Assembly (NCBI GenBank): GCA_937872065.1
Contig: CALMRA010000264.1
Location: forward strand, 1 to 33,354
Length of the DNA stretch: 33,354 nt
Reading direction: 5' to 3'
From: an uncultured Eubacteriaceae bacterium
GTDB lineage: Bacteria; Bacillota; Clostridia; Eubacteriales; Eubacteriaceae
The position numbers and the translations under genes are program-made. Positions 1-8,385 of the stretch are shown here, in pieces. The notes under the pieces were generated by a model. It was not told where the DNA came from, did no database searches, and saw nothing but the letters and a program-made list of their open reading frames with translations. Positions within the stretch are counted from its first letter, which is position 1; each line of letters opens with the position of its first letter.

Positions 1-60
1 TCTATACGGCATGTATGAAAATGAGCGCAAAAGCCGAAGCAGGACGAACCTGAAAAGTGA

Positions 61-98
61 AAGACTGCCGTGCAGAACTACGCGGCAGTCTTTTTTTT
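61..98 (+). terminator. Rho-independent terminator of an off-window plus-strand gene
   Basis: A 10-bp perfect stem (61-70 with 83-92) and a 12-nt loop are followed by a run of eight T (91-98). It would end transcription of a plus-strand gene lying mostly left of the window. One plus frame closes with TGA at 51-53, just before the stem, but too little is visible to identify that gene. I see nothing else in 1-244. Confidence 0.75.
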
Positions 99-244
99 AA
101 TGATCCAAATCAGAAATTCAATGTTCGAAAATATTCAGCATTCCGTGCAGAAGCGCCCTCGAATAACAGTTCCGCGTACTCAGTCTGACTGCTTCCTCTC
201 CAGCTTCCTCATTTACTTTTACTTTTACCGGTCAACTGCTTCCT

Positions 245-1255
245 TCAGTATCGAATCACGACGTTAAGTGCATTCTCCGTATCCGCCGCGGTTTCGATCG
301 CCTGCGGCAGCTCTTCCCATGGAAATTCGTGGGTGATAATGCTCTCGATATCCCAGACACCGGATTCCATGATGGTCATCACATCCTTCACGTCTTCCGG
401 AAAATAGCCGCCCGATCCGATCAGCGCATGCTGTGCGAAGGTCATATTCAGGATATCCACAGGCCGCTTTCCCGCAAGAACCGCAACGACCACCATCCGG
501 CTGACGATCTTCCCCATCGACTGATAGGTTTCAAGGATCGATTCCGCTCCCGCCGCGTCAATTTAGATATCGACATCCGCAGTCAGGCCGGCAAGACCCG
601 GAGCTTCTCCGAAAAAGCTGCTTGCAGCTTCCTTAAGATCCTCGTTTCCGTTATTGCAGACTTCAAAGCCGAGGGCCGCCGCCTTTTCAAGCCTGAAGTC
701 GGACGTGTCACAGATCATCACTCTGCCGCATCCAAAATATTTCAGCGCGATCGCCGCGGCAATTCCGATGGTCCCCGCACCGAATACAATCGCATTCTCT
801 CCTGCCTTCGGCTCCGCTCGTCTGGCAGCTCGGCAGCCGACAGTAAAGGGCTCGATCAGAGCCGCTTCCCGGTCGCTGATCTTCTCGCTCACCGGATAGA
901 CCTGGCAGTTAAGCCTTGCATCCGGTATCAGTACATATTCCGAAAATCCGCCAACCGTTCCTGCCCTCCCGGGATCTCCCTTTGCAAGTCGCGGATACGG
1001 GTAGACCCGGTCCCCGATCTTGATATCCTGAACATCCTTCCCGACCTGAACGACCTCAGACACCATTTCATGCCCGAATTCGCCGCCGGGCGTCACACGA
1101 TGTCCGGTTTCCGGACCGTGCATATAAACCGCGACATCCGTACCGCAGATGCTGGCATAGATATTTTTTACGACGATATCGCTGTCTCCTGCTGCCGGTG
1201 CTGGAAGCTCTGTCAAATCGATACTTTTCTGTCCGTTATAAATTGCTGCTCTCAT
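245..1255 (-). pseudogene. Zinc-type medium-chain alcohol/polyol dehydrogenase, interrupted by an in-frame TAA
   Basis: Read through one stop, this is a 336-codon medium-chain dehydrogenase of the sorbitol/threonine dehydrogenase type, which oxidises alcohols with NAD(P). The first part (1255-566, 230 aa) has the catalytic-zinc Cys37 in SICGTD, GHE at 61-63, Glu135 in IEPF and the Rossmann motif GAGTIG at 159-164. A TAA at 563-565 follows DVDI. The same frame then resumes with IDAAGAESIL and runs to a normal end at 245. Family members usually have a residue such as Tyr here, so TAT or TAC to TAA is the likely lesion. The four-cysteine structural zinc lobe is absent. A good ribosome site (GAGGG) precedes the ATG. 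The rest of the frame is intact, so the lesion is recent or a sequence error. The 230-aa product would lack part of the cofactor domain. Substrate unknown. Confidence 0.8.
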
Positions 1256-1357
1256 AAATCCCTCGCATCAATGTGTCTTATCGCATTTAGCATAGCAGAA
1301 CGATTCTTCTATTGTGTTTGAGATTTGTTTCAAAATTGTTTACTCCACGTAATGCAG

Positions 1358-1395
1358 AAAAAAAACTGCCGTTCAGATTACTCTGAAACGACAGT
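1358..1395 (-). terminator. Terminator of typA
   Basis: On the minus strand the arms 1395-1382 and 1377-1365 form a 13-bp stem with one bulge and one G-U pair. The loop is 4 nt and eight T follow. It lies 23 nt beyond the typA stop codon. Confidence 0.85.
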
Positions 1396-1417
1396 CTCAT
1401 AAAGTTCGTTAATTCAA

Positions 1418-3238
1418 TTAGTTTCTTCTGGCTCTGCGTCTGTCAAGCTCGGACAGGATCTTTTTACGGATCCGGATATCGTCCGGTGTGACTTCGACGA
1501 GCTCGTCGTCTTCGATAAATTCGAGGGCTTCTTCAAGGGAGAAGACTCTCGGTTCGATCAGCTTGAGCGCATCGTCGGAACCGGAAGCACGGACGTTGGT
1601 CATCTTTTTGTTCTTAGTCGGATTGACCTGAATATCGTCCGATTTGTTGTTGATCCCGATGATCATCCCTTCGTAGACAGGAGTCGCCGCCCTGACGAGC
1701 ATCGTTCCGCGATCGGACAGGTTGTACAGCGAGTATGCCATTGTTTCCCCGGAGAACGAAGAAACGAGCACGCCGTTCTGACGTCCCGGAATTTCTCCGA
1801 AGTAGGGTTCGAAGTCGATAAAGCGGCGGACCAGCGTTCCTTCTCCGTGAGTATCGTTGATGAATTCATTCTGGTATCCGAGAAGACCGCGCGTCGGAAC
1901 ATGGAATTCGACCCGCGTCCAGCCCTGGTCCGAATGCATTCCGACCATCGTACCTTTTCTGATATTCAGTTTCGAGATAACCGTTCCCGAATACTGATCC
2001 GGAACGCTGATGATGACTTCTTCGACCGGTTCGAGCTTATGGCCGTTTTCGTCTTTGTGAAGGATAACCTCCGGCTTCGATACGCCGATTTCATAGCCTT
2101 CGCGGCGCATGTTTTCAAGCAGAATCGACAGATGAAGTTCGCCTCGTCCCGAAACCTTATAGCCTTCGGTCGTATCCGGCAGCGGTTCTACCTTCATTCC
2201 GACATTGACTTCAAGTTCCTTTTCAAGACGCGCCTTCAGATGTCGGGTCGTGACAAACTTGCCGGACTTGCCGGCAAACGGCGAGGTGTTGACCAGGAAG
2301 TTCATTGACAGCGTCGGTTCTTCGATTTCGATCATTTCCATCGGTTCAACCTGGTTGACTTCACCGATCGTTTCCCCGATCATAATATCCGGAATACCGG
2401 ATACGACGGCGATATCACCGGCTTTTGCTTCCTTGACTTCGACACGGGACAGACCGCGGTATACGAATACCTGGCCGATCTTGACCTTTTCGTATTCACC
2501 GCTGCGCTTGTAGACTTCGAGATGTTCCCCTGCCGTGATGGTCCCAGAAGATACACGGCCGATTCCGAGACGTCCGATATAGTCGTCGTATGCAAGCGTA
2601 GAGACCTGCATCTGCAGAGGTTCGAGGGACAGGTCTTCCTTTTCTCCGACATGTTCGATAATCGTTTCGAACAGCGGAGTCAGATCCTGGCTGTCGTCGT
2701 CCAGCTCACGCTTCGCGATGCCCTGCTTTGCGACCCCGTACAGGATCGGAAAATCGAGCTGTTCGTCATTCGCGCCGAGCTCGACAAACAGGTCGAATAC
2801 TTCGTCGACAACTTCTTCCGCGCGCTGGTCCTTCTTGTCGATCTTATTGATAAACAGGATCGGTCTGAGGCCCTGTTCGAGAGACTTGTTCAGTACGAAA
2901 CGTGTCTGCGGCATCGGGCCTTCGGAAGAGTCGACAAGCAGAATAACGGTATCGACCGTCTTCAGTATACGTTCCACTTCAGACGAGAAGTCCGCGTGCC
3001 CCGGTGTGTCGACAATGTTTATCTTGATGTCGTTGTGCATGATCGAACAGTTTTTCGAATAGATCGTGATTCCGCGTTCGCGTTCCAGATCGTTCGAGTC
3101 CATGACGCAGTCGACAACCTGCTGATTTTCTCTGAACACGCCGCTCTGAGCAAGAAACGCATCGACTAGCGTCGATTTGCCGGCATCGACGTGTGCGATA
3201 ACCGCAATATTAATGATCTGCTGATTTTTTTCTGACAT
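1418..3238 (-). CDS. typA: Translational GTPase TypA/BipA
   Basis: This 606-aa ribosome-binding GTPase of the EF-G/LepA superfamily acts on the 50S subunit and helps assembly and growth under stress or cold. Visible motifs are the P-loop AHVDAGKST (15-23), the switch I region with [15 protein letters not shown] as G3 and NKIDK as G4. EF-G-like domains II, III and V and the BipA C-terminal domain follow. The reading frame is open upstream to a TTG at 3262. I place the start at the ATG at 3238 because the family motif begins just after MSEKNQQ and the length then matches the usual ~607-615 aa. It stands alone between terminators at 3298-3323 and 1358-1395, so it is probably monocistronic. Confidence 0.97.
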   Translation of the reverse strand: MSEKNQQIINIAVIAHVDAGKSTLVDAFLAQSGVFRENQQVVDCVMDSNDLERERGITIYSKNCSIMHNDIKINIVDTPGHADFSSEVERILKTVDTVILLVDSSEGPMPQTRFVLNKSLEQGLRPILFINKIDKKDQRAEEVVDEVFDLFVELGANDEQLDFPILYGVAKQGIAKRELDDDSQDLTPLFETIIEHVGEKEDLSLEPLQMQVSTLAYDDYIGRLGIGRVSSGTITAGEHLEVYKRSGEYEKVKIGQVFVYRGLSRVEVKEAKAGDIAVVSGIPDIMIGETIGEVNQVEPMEMIEIEEPTLSMNFLVNTSPFAGKSGKFVTTRHLKARLEKELEVNVGMKVEPLPDTTEGYKVSGRGELHLSILLENMRREGYEIGVSKPEVILHKDENGHKLEPVEEVIISVPDQYSGTVISKLNIRKGTMVGMHSDQGWTRVEFHVPTRGLLGYQNEFINDTHGEGTLVRRFIDFEPYFGEIPGRQNGVLVSSFSGETMAYSLYNLSDRGTMLVRAATPVYEGMIIGINNKSDDIQVNPTKNKKMTNVRASGSDDALKLIEPRVFSLEEALEFIEDDELVEVTPDDIRIRKKILSELDRRRARRN

Positions 3239-3297
3239 AGAACCTGCTTTCAAATAATCCAAAATTACTGCCGTCAGGACAGTTTATTTTTATCTTT

Positions 3298-3323
3298 AAA
3301 AAAACCCCGATATGAATTCGGGG
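3298..3323 (-). terminator. Terminator downstream of the acidic membrane protein gene
   Basis: On the minus strand a 6-bp G+C-rich stem (CCCCGA with TCGGGG) and a 7-nt loop are followed by seven T. It separates the acidic membrane protein gene from typA. Confidence 0.8.
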
Positions 3324-3416
3324 TCTTGCAATTACATACTTTATTATTATACGCCTGTAAAGGCCTGTTGAAAACTGTTAGCAAATCTGAAAGCGTAATC
3401 AGATTCACTAAAAGTT

Positions 3417-4634
3417 CTATTGAGCTTGAGCAGTATCTCCGCCCTGGCCGCCGCCGCCTGTTTCAGCACCGCCGCTGTTCGAATCAGCCGCTCCGTTCTG
3501 AGATCCGTTTGATTCGGTCGTATCTGGCGTAGCATTGTCACCGGTTCCGCTGTCTGTTGTTTCACTGTCTGTATAATCGGTATTGTCGGAATCAGTTTCA
3601 TTGTCGTAATAGCCGTTGTCTGTCGAGCTGCTTGATGAGCTCGAATCAGAAGACGTACTGCCTGACGAGCTGGAGCTTGAAGAGCTGCTCGTTGAAGTCG
3701 TATCACGATCCGTCGGCTGAACGACAGTCGTAGACGAGGATGAGTCAGTCGAATCTGTCGAAGGCTTGATCGATTCTGTCTGAAGAAGACTCGCGTCTCG
3801 CTGAGCCGACTGATAAGCGTTGTAGCCGAGCACGCTCACGACAGCCAGACAGCAGACCGCGATCACAGCAAGCAGAATTTTAAAGCGTTTAGACAACGAA
3901 TGATGTCCCTTTTTTCTGGCTGCTTTCGGCGTCTTTGCTTTTCTCCCGGAAGCAGCGGCCGTTTCGTCCGCTTCTTCTGTGTCATCATCTTCCGGTCCGT
4001 CTATAAAAATCGCGTCCAGCGGAGCCGTTTCAAATCTGGTTTCATCCTGTACCGGAGATTCCGGCTTATCTTCATCCGTGAAGATGGATTCGACATTTTC
4101 CGGCATCGGCGTAGTCAGATCAGACTCAGGAGCAGAGACCGGACCGGTTTCCCAGCTCCCGCTGCTGTCAATATCAGTCAGCGCAGACAGAACCTGAGTT
4201 TCATCTGTCGGCATATCGGGAATGATACCGGTTATATCATCATCTGCGAGGATACCGCCGAATGCGGAAATCTCCGCGGTGTCCTGCGCTCCGGGCAAAG
4301 AGTCTTCTTCCTGTTTTGATCCTACATAAGAATCGTCAAGCTTTCCTGTGTCCGCGAGAAACTGGAAAAATTCAGTTTCCCTGTCACTCAGGTTATCCTC
4401 GTTGATTCGTTCTTCATCAGAATCGAATTCTGCCGCGAAGCCGTCCAGAACATCTTTATCGAACAGACTTTCATCGTCCGCTTCCCGCGTATCTGAATCA
4501 TTATCCGGTCCGAGATGGATCTCTTCAAAGTCGGAGGTATCGAATAGTTCGTCGGCAAAAATATTTGTATCGTCTTTTCTTGTATCTTCTTTTTTCGTCA
4601 CATTAAGCTGCCTTTCTACATGCTGCGAGAGCAT
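3417..4634 (-). CDS. Acidic, serine-rich single-pass membrane protein of unknown function
   Basis: I do not recognise a family. The 405-aa frame has four parts. Residues 1-225 are strongly acidic and probably disordered. Residues ~228-252 are Lys/Arg-rich. Residues ~253-273 form one hydrophobic segment (ILLAVIAVCCLAVV). A C-terminal tail of ~130 residues is made almost only of Ser, Thr, Asp, Gly and Asn, with runs of up to nine Ser. The charge flanking the helix suggests an N-inside, C-outside protein with an acidic cytosolic arm and a spacer-like outer tail. No LPXTG motif or recognisable enzyme domain is seen. Two starts are possible: ATG at 4634, or GTG at 4601, which has the better ribosome site (AAAGG, 9-nt spacing). 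The gene is divergent from a TetR regulator, so that protein could control it; this is inference. The outer tail resembles that of surface-anchored or cell-wall-spanning proteins. Confidence 0.75.
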   Translation of the reverse strand: MLSQHVERQLNVTKKEDTRKDDTNIFADELFDTSDFEEIHLGPDNDSDTREADDESLFDKDVLDGFAAEFDSDEERINEDNLSDRETEFFQFLADTGKLDDSYVGSKQEEDSLPGAQDTAEISAFGGILADDDITGIIPDMPTDETQVLSALTDIDSSGSWETGPVSAPESDLTTPMPENVESIFTDEDKPESPVQDETRFETAPLDAIFIDGPEDDDTEEADETAAASGRKAKTPKAARKKGHHSLSKRFKILLAVIAVCCLAVVSVLGYNAYQSAQRDASLLQTESIKPSTDSTDSSSSTTVVQPTDRDTTSTSSSSSSSSSGSTSSDSSSSSSSTDNGYYDNETDSDNTDYTDSETTDSGTGDNATPDTTESNGSQNGAADSNSGGAETGGGGQGGDTAQAQ

Positions 4635-4696
4635 TCTTGACGCCTATGGTCTATTAAGAGTCATTAAAATCCAGTCTGCCTTTTATATCACTTTAT

Positions 4697-4724
4697 AGTA
4701 TACCCTGTTTTTTTAAAAGAGCAA
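4697..4724 (-). promoter_or_regulatory. Possible sigma-A promoter of the acidic membrane protein gene
   Basis: On the minus strand TTGCTC (4724-4719), a 16-nt spacer and TATACT (4702-4697) resemble -35 and -10 boxes. The 5' UTR would be about 55-90 nt, depending on the start codon. The remaining 4635-4919 interval is A+T-rich and shared with the divergent TetR gene. I could not pick a clear plus-strand promoter in it. Confidence 0.4.
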
Positions 4725-4919
4725 GCGCCTGTAATCGGCCGCATAACTCGGAATCGTATCTTTAGTTATATTTTTATAAAATATGGCCGTCAGGTAAATT
4801 TTAATTGTTATTCTGTACTGAAAACTACATTTTTTGTCTCTTTGTATTTTAAAAGGCGCGTATTCTGTATTAAAATAGAGGAAGATAAACGAAACAAATT
4901 TGAAATCAGGTGTAATGTA

Positions 4920-5525
4920 ATGAATAAAAAACCTTTGGACAGACGGGTCAAACGGACCCGAAGCAATTTGAGAGCCAGCATCACCCGCCTGATCTATCAG
5001 AAACCAGTCAACGAGATCACGGTCCGGGAGATATCTGAAGGTGCGGATATCAACCGTGCAACGTTCTATCTGCATTATAAAGATGTTTACGATATGATTG
5101 ACCGAATCGAAAACGATATGTTTGAAGAATTCGAAAAGATCGTAACCTCTCATGCGCCGGAGGATTTTAAAGAACAGCCGTTCCTGATCCTGAATGATAT
5201 TTTTTCATTCCTTAAAGACAACGCGGACATGTGCGCGGCTCTGTTATCACCGAACGGCGACATCGCCTTCGTAAACAAGCTCAAGAACGTTCTCCGGGAT
5301 AAATGCTATTCCGACTGGGAAAAGCTGTATCATACCGACAAGCAGGTGAATTTCGCTCCGTATTACAACTTTATCATTTCAGGAGCTATCGGTCTTCTCA
5401 CCTACTGGCTCAACAACGATATGAAGGAATCACCGGAAGAAATGGCAACGCTTGCGGAAAAAATGATTATTAACGGAATTTCCGTCCTTGAGGATCCGGA
5501 ACCGGCGTCGACGCCTGTATCCTGA
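4920..5525 (+). CDS. TetR/AcrR-family transcriptional regulator
   Basis: This 201-aa regulator has an N-terminal helix-turn-helix at about residues 30-55, with the TetR signature ITVREISEGADINRATFY followed by HYKD. The all-helical C-terminal part would bind a ligand and dimerise; it looks like the TetR_C_7 type seen in DhaS-like regulators. The frame is open to an ATG at 4842, but I choose the ATG at 4920. AGGTG lies 8 nt upstream of it, and it leaves a normal short basic tail before the helix-turn-helix. The gene is divergent from the acidic membrane protein gene across ~285 nt, a common arrangement for a regulator and its target. Ligand and operator are not evident. A terminator follows at 5575-5600. 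Confidence 0.93.
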   Translation: MNKKPLDRRVKRTRSNLRASITRLIYQKPVNEITVREISEGADINRATFYLHYKDVYDMIDRIENDMFEEFEKIVTSHAPEDFKEQPFLILNDIFSFLKDNADMCAALLSPNGDIAFVNKLKNVLRDKCYSDWEKLYHTDKQVNFAPYYNFIISGAIGLLTYWLNNDMKESPEEMATLAEKMIINGISVLEDPEPASTPVS

Positions 5526-5574
5526 ACTGATCCCGCAGTTTTCAGACAGCATCACCCTCTCATGCTCTCATCGT

Positions 5575-5600
5575 AAAGCACCCCGCGCGGGTGCTTTTTT
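5575..5600 (+). terminator. Terminator of the TetR gene
   Basis: The stem GCACCC/GGGTGC is extended by AAA/TTT, has a 5-nt loop and ends in six T. On the opposite strand the T tract is poor, so it is assigned to the plus strand only. Confidence 0.85.
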
Positions 5601-5657
5601 ATGTCCGTAATATTTTGATCTGGCGGTCTTTTTTATGCTTCAGCAAGTATCCGGATG

Positions 5658-6083
5658 TTATTTCTCAAAATCAAACAGATTGAGACCGATCTCTTCAGAA
5701 TAGCTCCGGTCGACGCGGCCTTCGATCACTGTGATCACGATTTCTGCCGTCGCGCTGATATAAGCTTCACTCAGATGACCCCCGAAAACACTGCCGTTCT
5801 CGTCGCCGGCCGCCAGATGCAGATGCGCATAATAGCCATTATCCATCGTACTTACTGTCCCGCCAAGAGAGACAATCTCATAAACACCGGTAAAACTGTT
5901 CCCCTTAAATTCTTTCGTCTGAGTATTGAACACTCCGCAGGTAAAGTCACTGACTGCTCCGAGACCGGTTACGGCAGCGAGCCGGACTCCTTCTTTCACG
6001 GAGACCGCCTTCAGCTGTTCCAGAATCTCTTCGCCTTTATCAAGCCGCTGGACGATCGTATTTCCAAAGCGTTTATATTCCAT
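5658..6083 (-). CDS. PPC/DUF296 domain protein
   Basis: This 141-aa protein is a stand-alone PPC (DUF296) domain, a fold found in bacterial trimeric proteins and, fused to AT-hooks, in plant nuclear proteins. The family core is present: a VRLAAVTGLGAV strand-turn near 33-44, the histidine pair H87 and H89 (AHLHL), and GGHL at 101-104. These three histidines cluster in known structures and may bind a metal. The bacterial role is not established; there is no AT-hook here and DNA binding should not be assumed. It has a strong ribosome site (AGGAG) and starts 21 nt after the SDR gene, so the two are probably one transcript. I see no clear minus-strand terminator after it. Confidence 0.88.
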   Translation of the reverse strand: MEYKRFGNTIVQRLDKGEEILEQLKAVSVKEGVRLAAVTGLGAVSDFTCGVFNTQTKEFKGNSFTGVYEIVSLGGTVSTMDNGYYAHLHLAAGDENGSVFGGHLSEAYISATAEIVITVIEGRVDRSYSEEIGLNLFDFEK

Positions 6084-6104
6084 ATCAAATCTCCTTATTA
6101 TCTG

Positions 6105-6860
6105 TCAGTCTGATTTCTTCATCTGCGCCGTGAAAAACGTCTTGATTCCGCTGGGAACCAGGCGGATCAGCTTGTTCATCATTCCGGGTACAATCACGCC
6201 GCATCCGGCTCTGAGACCTCTCCATCCGGCTCTGGCGACGCTTTCCGGAGACATCGCCCAGACCGGCGTGTCCATTCCTTCTTTCTCGAAGAACCGGGTC
6301 CGCGTCGTTCCGGGACACAGCGCGCTCACCTGCACGCCTCTGCTTTTCGCTTCGTACCTGAGCGCCTTCGTATAGCTTAAGACATAGGACTTGCTTGCGA
6401 AATAGCTACCGGTATACGGACCGGGATTGAAGGCACCCGTGGAAGCGATGTTCAGAATCTTTCCGCTGTGCTTCTGATACATCTGAGGCAGAAAAAGCTT
6501 GCACAGCTCCGTCGGTGTGATCACATTAAGCGTGAGCATCCGCTCGTCCTTATCCAGCGGGATCGTCTCGGCCGGACCGATGGTTCCGAAGCCGGCGTTA
6601 TTTACGAGACAGACGACGTCGAGACCGCGTTTCTCCACCTCACCATACAAGCCCTCTGCCGATCCGGGCACGCTCAGATCCTGTACCAGCGCAACGACGT
6701 TCACCGGAAACTCGGACTCAAGGCTTTTCTGCGCCGTTTTAAGCCGATCTTCGTTTGAACCGACGATAATCAGCGAATAACCGTCACCGGCCGCGCATCT
6801 CGCAAGTTCGAAGCCGATCCCGCCGGCTGCGCCCGTCACAAGCGCATATTTATTATCCAT
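6105..6860 (-). CDS. Short-chain dehydrogenase/reductase (SDR), classical type
   Basis: This 251-aa cytosolic NAD(P)-dependent oxidoreductase has TGAAGGIG at 9-16 for cofactor binding, NNAG at 87-90, Ser140, and the catalytic pair Tyr153 and Lys157 in SYFASK. PG at 183-184 follows. The pattern resembles the DltE/YqjQ-like subgroup of classical SDRs, whose substrates are mostly unknown. Asn36 after the second beta strand, rather than Asp, leans toward NADP but is not decisive. It is the first gene of a pair with the PPC protein. A TATAAT at 6925-6920 upstream could be its -10 box, but no good -35 box accompanies it. Confidence 0.92.
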   Translation of the reverse strand: MDNKYALVTGAAGGIGFELARCAAGDGYSLIIVGSNEDRLKTAQKSLESEFPVNVVALVQDLSVPGSAEGLYGEVEKRGLDVVCLVNNAGFGTIGPAETIPLDKDERMLTLNVITPTELCKLFLPQMYQKHSGKILNIASTGAFNPGPYTGSYFASKSYVLSYTKALRYEAKSRGVQVSALCPGTTRTRFFEKEGMDTPVWAMSPESVARAGWRGLRAGCGVIVPGMMNKLIRLVPSGIKTFFTAQMKKSD

Positions 6861-6969
6861 TTATGATCTCCGTAATTTTCTGATCTTCAGATTTGTTTTT
6901 AAACCGTTATGACGATCATATTATAATTCTAATGTATAAAGAATAGCAGATCTCTCATAAGTTATCCTG

Positions 6970-6998
6970 TTGATTGAAAACGGGCTTTCATGTATAAC
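6970..6998 (+). promoter_or_regulatory. Sigma-A-type promoter of the small membrane protein-GT8 unit
   Basis: TTGATT (6970-6975), a 17-nt spacer and TATAAC (6993-6998) give near-consensus boxes. Transcription would begin near 7005, about 30 nt before the start codon at 7034. Confidence 0.65.
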
Positions 6999-7033
6999 TG
7001 TAAACATAATCTAGAAATGACGAGGTTGCCGAA

Positions 7034-7396
7034 TTGAGCAGCAGAAAAGAAAAGAAACAGAATCAGCAGAAGAAGGCGGAACAGGCAAAGGCAGATCAGA
7101 CTGCCGGGGAAACAAAGGAACCGAAAAAATTCTCTTCCTGGATTCCGCTGGGAGCGACCCTCGGACTCGCATTCGGCTATACCGCCGGACACTGGTTTAT
7201 CGGACTGGTGATCGGACTGGCTTTCGGCATCGGCTACGATGTGCTGCTGCATAGAGCGGATAAAAAGCATGACGAGGAAGCCGCGAAGGCCGCGGAGGAA
7301 GAATGGCAGAAAAAGGAAAGAGCCGAGCAGAACCGTCAGAATCAGATAAACAGTGCGAAGTCCGGCAGTAAAAAGTCAGGGAAGAAGAAATCGTGA
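7034..7396 (+). CDS. Small basic membrane protein with Gly-rich hydrophobic hairpin
   Basis: This is a 120-aa protein of unknown function. Residues 1-32 are highly charged (Lys, Glu, Gln). Residues ~36-72 form two glycine-rich hydrophobic stretches (LGATLGLAFGY and GLVIGLAFGIGY) separated by a short turn. Residues 73-120 are charged, helix-forming and lysine-rich at the end. This suggests a membrane hairpin with both ends in the cytosol. The start is a TTG with GAGG 9 nt upstream; no in-frame ATG fits. The end overlaps the GT8 start by GTGA, so the two are translationally coupled. Similar small proteins are usually annotated only as hypothetical. Confidence 0.8.
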   Translation: MSSRKEKKQNQQKKAEQAKADQTAGETKEPKKFSSWIPLGATLGLAFGYTAGHWFIGLVIGLAFGIGYDVLLHRADKKHDEEAAKAAEEEWQKKERAEQNRQNQINSAKSGSKKSGKKKS

Positions 7397-8235
7397 ATCT
7401 TCTGTTCTCTCTCAATAAAGGATATGTCGATACGTTTCTTAACTGCCTGATCTCGATCGAACGAAGCGGCGGCGCGGATCACTATGATATCTACATCCTG
7501 AATTCAGATTTTGACAGACAGACCGAACAGATTGTCCGAAGACACGGAAAAAAATCTGTTTTCCATTTTGTCCATGTGGATCCCGCCCTGTTTGACGGTT
7601 TTCCCGAATTTAAGCGCTATCCCAGGCAGATCTACTACAGGATTATCGCGCCTCTGCTGCTGCCTGAAGATCTGGACCGCATTCTGTATCTGGACGCGGA
7701 TATCGTCGTCATCAACCCGCTCACCGGCCTGTACAATGAAGATTTTGAAGGCAACTGGTATATCGGATGCACCCACGCGAATCTGTTTCTCGAACTGATC
7801 AACAAGATACGCCTGGGGGTCGTGGACGATGCGCCCTATATTAATACCGGCGTCATGATGTTCAATCTTGAGAAGCTTCACGGTCAAATCGATATCGCAA
7901 AAATCAGGAATTACGTCTGCAGCCGGAAACAGAGCTTCCTGCTGCCCGATCAGGATATTATTTTCGGGATGTACGGAACGAAGATCAAGCTCGTCGATAC
8001 GGTGATTTACAACCTGAGCGACCGGATGCTGATGTTTTATAACTCCGATCCCTCGAACAAGCCCATCGACCTGCGCTGGATACGTCAGAATACGGTCGTC
8101 GTCCACTACTGCGGACGGAACAAGCCGTGGAAGAAAGGTTATTCCGGCCTTCTCGGAACCTTTTATTACGAGCTCATGCTAAGCCTGTCCGCTCCGCCCG
8201 TCCCGACAGAAACGGCAGAAAAGACAGAAGAATAG
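7393..8235 (+). CDS. Glycosyltransferase family 8 protein
   Basis: This 280-aa GT-A-fold retaining glycosyltransferase of family GT8 (galactosyl/glucosyltransferases of the LgtC/GspA type) uses a nucleotide-sugar with Mn2+. Diagnostic motifs are an N-terminal LLFSLNKGYV strand, the metal-binding DAD at 101-103 (YLDADIVV), NTGVMMFN at 151-158, PDQD at 185-188 and the C-terminal HYCGRNKPW at 238-246, whose His is a metal ligand in family structures. The start is GTG, overlapping the previous stop by 4 nt. There is no membrane segment, so it is cytosolic or peripheral, possibly held at the membrane by the coupled upstream protein; that is inference. The acceptor is unknown; a surface glycan is the usual case. 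A strong terminator follows. Confidence 0.93.
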   Translation: MNLLFSLNKGYVDTFLNCLISIERSGGADHYDIYILNSDFDRQTEQIVRRHGKKSVFHFVHVDPALFDGFPEFKRYPRQIYYRIIAPLLLPEDLDRILYLDADIVVINPLTGLYNEDFEGNWYIGCTHANLFLELINKIRLGVVDDAPYINTGVMMFNLEKLHGQIDIAKIRNYVCSRKQSFLLPDQDIIFGMYGTKIKLVDTVIYNLSDRMLMFYNSDPSNKPIDLRWIRQNTVVVHYCGRNKPWKKGYSGLLGTFYYELMLSLSAPPVPTETAEKTEE

Positions 8236-8260
8236 ACCGCAATTCCATCCGAACTAACAA

Positions 8261-8299
8261 AAAGCCCGTCAGTTTCCCAAAAGCTGACGGGCTTTTTTT
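8261..8299 (+). terminator. Strong terminator after the GT8 gene
   Basis: A perfect 12-bp stem (8261-8272 with 8284-8295) is followed by seven T. A T tract is also present on the minus strand, so it may act in both directions as a back-up for rpsI. Confidence 0.92.
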
Positions 8300-8335
8300 C
8301 TGATCTGCGATTGCCGAATATTGTCAGATACATAC

Positions 8336-8368
8336 AAAAAAACCCCGGAAGCTTTCGCTTTCGAGGTT
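8336..8368 (-). terminator. Terminator of rplM-rpsI
   Basis: On the minus strand a 12-bp stem with one mismatch and one G-U pair closes a GAAA tetraloop and is followed by seven T. It starts 18 nt after the rpsI stop. Confidence 0.88.
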
Positions 8369-8385
8369 TGATTTCGAGTATGAAA

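Noticed and set aside
1-60. 3' end of a gene at the left edge
   Set aside because: Two plus-strand frames are open to near the terminator, but too few residues are visible to choose a frame or family.
329-1321. 330-aa open frame on the plus strand opposite the dehydrogenase gene
   Set aside because: It is fully antisense to a recognisable dehydrogenase, has no family features, and arises from codon bias in the opposite strand.
3650-3690. Repeated serine-codon tract that looks like a simple-sequence repeat
   Set aside because: Codons are mixed and stay in frame within the Ser-rich tail; it is protein low complexity rather than a phase-variable microsatellite.
4842-4919. 26-residue N-terminal extension of the TetR regulator
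   Set aside because: The ATG at 4920 has the better ribosome site and gives the normal TetR N-terminus; the upstream segment is A+T-rich, promoter-like DNA.
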